A stretch of DNA of 6,791 nucleotides from Planctomycetota bacterium (GTDB lineage Bacteria; Planctomycetota; Planctomycetia; Pirellulales; Thermoguttaceae), in contig JABMRP010001354.1 in the NCBI GenBank assembly GCA_013202535.1, positions 1 to 6,791 of the forward strand, in the 5' to 3' direction. Below are positions 5,325-6,791 of the stretch, in pieces. Every line of letters begins with the position of its first letter. Position 1 is the first letter of the stretch. The position numbers and the translations under genes were made by a program. The notes under the pieces are model-generated. The model saw only the letters and a program-made list of their open reading frames with translations. It was not told where the DNA came from and made no database searches.

Positions 5325-6506
5325 ATGCCCAAAACCCCCCAGTTCGTGATGGCCCAGTTCGCGATGGCCCAGTTCGCGATGGCCCAGTTCGCGATGGCCC
5401 AGTTCGTGATGGCGACGTGCCAGGTCGGCGCCGAAGAGGCCCTCAAGGGAGAGTTGTCGCGCCGGTGGCCCGATTTCCGCCTGGCATACTCACGTCCGGG
5501 CTTTCTTACGTTCAAACTGCCCGCCGAACATCAGTTGCTTGGCGATTTCGATTTGGGCTGCGTGTTTGCTCGATCTTGGGCGTTTTCACTAGGCAAGATT
5601 GAAGGCAGCGACACCGGCGACATGGCCGCGAAGGTTTGGGATCTTCATGGCGAGCGACCGATGCACCGGCTGCACGTCTGGCAACGGGATACCGCACCAC
5701 CCGGTGAAAAACTTTCCCAGTCTCCGCCGATCACGCCCGAGGTGGAGGCCGCCTACGAAGCCCTCTGGCGATGCTGCCCACACCCCGAAATCGCGGCCGA
5801 CGCTGCGCGAAGCCAGCCCCGCCCGTTTCGACGTGGCGAGTTCGTACTCGATTGCGTCCTTGTCGAGCCGGGGCAATGGTGGGTCGGGTATCACCGCGTG
5901 GGCACGTGGGCGTCGCAGTGGCCCGGCGGACGGGTGCCGTTGACCTTGCCCGCCGAGGCGGTATCCCGGGCGTGGCTGAAAATGGAGGAATCGCTCCTCT
6001 GGTCGCGATTGCCGATTCCTCGCGGGGCCCGATGTGCCGAGATCGGCAGTGCGCCGGGCGGCGCATCCCAGGCGCTGCTGGACCGCGGCTTGAACGTGCT
6101 GGGAATCGATCCGGCCGAAATGGCTCCGATCGTTGCCGATCACCCGCGTTTCGTGCATCTGCGGCGCCGCAGCACCCAGGTGCGACGCCGCGAGTTTCGC
6201 AAGATCCGCTGGCTAATGGCCGATATGAACGTTACACCTCGTTATACTCTCGATGCGATCGAAGACATCGTCATGCATCCGGAGGTCAACATCCGCGGCA
6301 TGTTGTTGACCCTGAAACTGACCGACTGGAAACTGGCCGACGCGCTGCCCGACCATCTCGGCCGGATCGCCGGGTGGGGCTACAACGTGGCAAATGTCCG
6401 GCAGCTTTTCCACAGTGGCCGGGAAGTTTGCGTGGCGGCACTGAAGAAACCGTTTCGCCGCAAACCGATTCGCCCTCGCCACAAAGGGACTGTGCCGAGG
6501 GGTTGA
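5325..6506 (+). CDS. rlmM: RlmM-like 23S rRNA 2'-O-ribose methyltransferase
   Basis: The protein has 393 residues. The C-terminal half is an FtsJ/RrmJ-type Rossmann methyltransferase aligning with E. coli RlmM, which 2'-O-methylates C2498 of 23S rRNA using S-adenosylmethionine. SAM motif I is EIGSAPGG (239-246). The catalytic K-D-K-E tetrad is visible: K219 (SRAWLKMEES, RlmM SRSTLKLEEA), D300 (WLMADM), K331 (LTLKLTDWK) and E367 (HSGREVCVAAL). The N-terminal half (~27-190) corresponds to the THUMP-containing substrate domain; its first strand FVMATCQVGAEEAL matches RlmM's KVVLLCRPGFEKE. The tail from 374 is basic. Length without the repeats is about 373, close to RlmM's 366. ATG 5325 is the first in-frame start, but residues 6-30 are a fivefold QFVMA/QFAMA repeat in which every unit supplies an in-frame ATG, so the true start is uncertain. 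AAGG at 5307-5310 is rather far away. The gene diverges from the leftward group. Family call strong; exact target base inferred. Confidence 0.88.
   Translation: MPKTPQFVMAQFAMAQFAMAQFAMAQFVMATCQVGAEEALKGELSRRWPDFRLAYSRPGFLTFKLPAEHQLLGDFDLGCVFARSWAFSLGKIEGSDTGDMAAKVWDLHGERPMHRLHVWQRDTAPPGEKLSQSPPITPEVEAAYEALWRCCPHPEIAADAARSQPRPFRRGEFVLDCVLVEPGQWWVGYHRVGTWASQWPGGRVPLTLPAEAVSRAWLKMEESLLWSRLPIPRGARCAEIGSAPGGASQALLDRGLNVLGIDPAEMAPIVADHPRFVHLRRRSTQVRRREFRKIRWLMADMNVTPRYTLDAIEDIVMHPEVNIRGMLLTLKLTDWKLADALPDHLGRIAGWGYNVANVRQLFHSGREVCVAALKKPFRRKPIRPRHKGTVPRG
5340..5414 (+). repeat. 15-bp tandem repeat, 5 copies, at the 5' end of the RlmM-like gene
   Basis: The units cagttcgtgatggcc or cagttcgcgatggcc begin at 5340, 5355, 5370, 5385 and 5400. 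The first and last carry GTG before ATG, the middle three GCG. They encode QF(V/A)MA five times. Only the last copy overlaps the conserved first strand of the enzyme, so four copies are extra. Confidence 0.97.
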
Positions 6507-6535
6507 CGAATCGCCCAAAAGAGTGATTCTTGAGG

Positions 6536-6565
6536 TTGACTGGATTTCGCCGATTACCCTAGAAT
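6536..6565 (+). promoter_or_regulatory. Sigma70-like promoter for the secreted-protein gene
   Basis: TTGACT (6536-6541) and TAGAAT (6560-6565) are separated by 18 bp, each with one mismatch to consensus. Transcription would start near 6573, giving a leader of about 50 nt before ATG 6624. It begins about 30 bp after the stop of the RlmM-like gene, so the next gene probably has its own transcript. Confidence 0.55.
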
Positions 6566-6611
6566 ATACGTTCCCGCGAGTGGCCCCATGCCAAGGACTC
6601 GACTGCACGCC

Positions 6612-6616
6612 AGGAG
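6612..6616 (+). promoter_or_regulatory. Ribosome binding site AGGAG
   Basis: AGGAG lies 7 nt before ATG 6624. This favours that start over the in-frame ATG at 6588, which has no such site and would add 12 polar residues in front of the signal peptide. Confidence 0.75.
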
Positions 6617-6623
6617 TGACCCA

Positions 6624-6791
6624 ATGAGTTGTTTCTTCGGTTGCGAATCTCACCTTCCCTCGTGGCGCGCCGTTCCGCTTCGCGCCGCGGCTGGTTTGCT
6701 CGGCGTGGCGGGCCTTTTCGTCGGGTTGATTTTTGCCGGTAACCTTGTGCCTGCATGGGCTCAAACGACGATCCGCAATCCGGCGGAGTCG
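6624..6791 (+). CDS. N-terminus of a secreted protein of unknown function; 3' end outside the window
   Basis: Fifty-six codons are visible and the frame is still open at the window edge. The N-terminus has a long polar and basic n-region (to R20), a hydrophobic stretch AAAGLLGVAGLFVGLIFAG (21-39) and a probable signal peptidase I site after VPAWA (residue 46), followed by QTTIRNPAES. The mature protein would begin at Q47 and be exported across the cytoplasmic membrane. The start is set by AGGAG 7 nt upstream, and a promoter precedes it. Nothing after the signal peptide is long enough to identify a family. An uncleaved membrane anchor is possible but the A-W-A site argues for cleavage. Confidence 0.78.
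   Translation, partial: MSCFFGCESHLPSWRAVPLRAAAGLLGVAGLFVGLIFAGNLVPAWAQTTIRNPAES

Noticed and set aside
5771..6526. Plus-strand 251-codon frame overlapping the RlmM-like gene
   Set aside because: It is a shifted-frame shadow of the methyltransferase, which has all catalytic motifs in its own frame.
6508..6529. Hairpin GAATCGC / GTGATTC just after the RlmM-like stop codon as a terminator
   Set aside because: The stem is only 7 bp with a G-U pair and no run of T follows, so rho-independent termination is not supported.
6588..6623. Earlier start ATG 6588 for the secreted protein
   Set aside because: It is in frame but has no Shine-Dalgarno sequence and adds polar residues before the signal peptide; ATG 6624 has AGGAG at good spacing.
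6213..6764. Minus-strand 183-codon frame across the RlmM-like 3' end and the secreted-protein start
   Set aside because: It runs antisense to a well-supported enzyme, a promoter and a signal peptide, and has no domain features.

Overview
The window is GC-rich (a little over 60% by eye, not computed) and holds five protein genes, two of them cut by the window edges. The organism is probably a planctomycete, perhaps of the Pirellulales. This is inferred from the style of the disordered acidic/RG-tailed protein, the RlmM-like methyltransferase beginning FVMATCQVGAE and the weak Shine-Dalgarno sites on several genes. No 16S rRNA or taxonomic marker is present, so the assignment is tentative.

Layout: three genes run leftwards on the minus strand. 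First is a 431-residue, almost wholly disordered, charge-blocked protein (5066 to 3771). After a 141-bp gap comes a multi-pass membrane methyltransferase resembling methanethiol S-methyltransferase MddA of the PEMT/ICMT superfamily, with an unusual acidic insert (3629 to 2559). After only 10 bp comes a very large iron-sulfur flavoprotein (2548 to beyond base 1), in which an Old Yellow Enzyme barrel is joined to a dihydropyrimidine-dehydrogenase/GltD-type double [4Fe-4S] module and FAD and NAD(P) domains. The last two genes are almost certainly co-transcribed.

A 258-bp divergent intergenic region separates these from two plus-strand genes. One is an RlmM-like rRNA 2'-O-methyltransferase (5325 to 6506) with a complete K-D-K-E tetrad and an N-terminus expanded by five copies of a 15-bp repeat. 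The other is the start of a secreted protein (from 6624), preceded by a good sigma70-like promoter and a clear ribosome binding site.

The most notable points are: (1) the flavoprotein carries all 12 cysteines for three iron-sulfur clusters, plus a glutamine at the position of the unusual DPD Gln ligand; (2) the MddA-like protein has about 120 acidic, repeat-containing residues between its first and second membrane segments; (3) in-frame short tandem repeats (9, 15, 18 and 33 bp) occur in three consecutive genes, including one that multiplies in-frame start codons. I saw no tRNA, rRNA, CRISPR array, transposase or integrase. No clear new multi-gene system is visible. A functional pairing of the membrane methyltransferase with the flavoprotein is the only system-like hypothesis the sequence supports.
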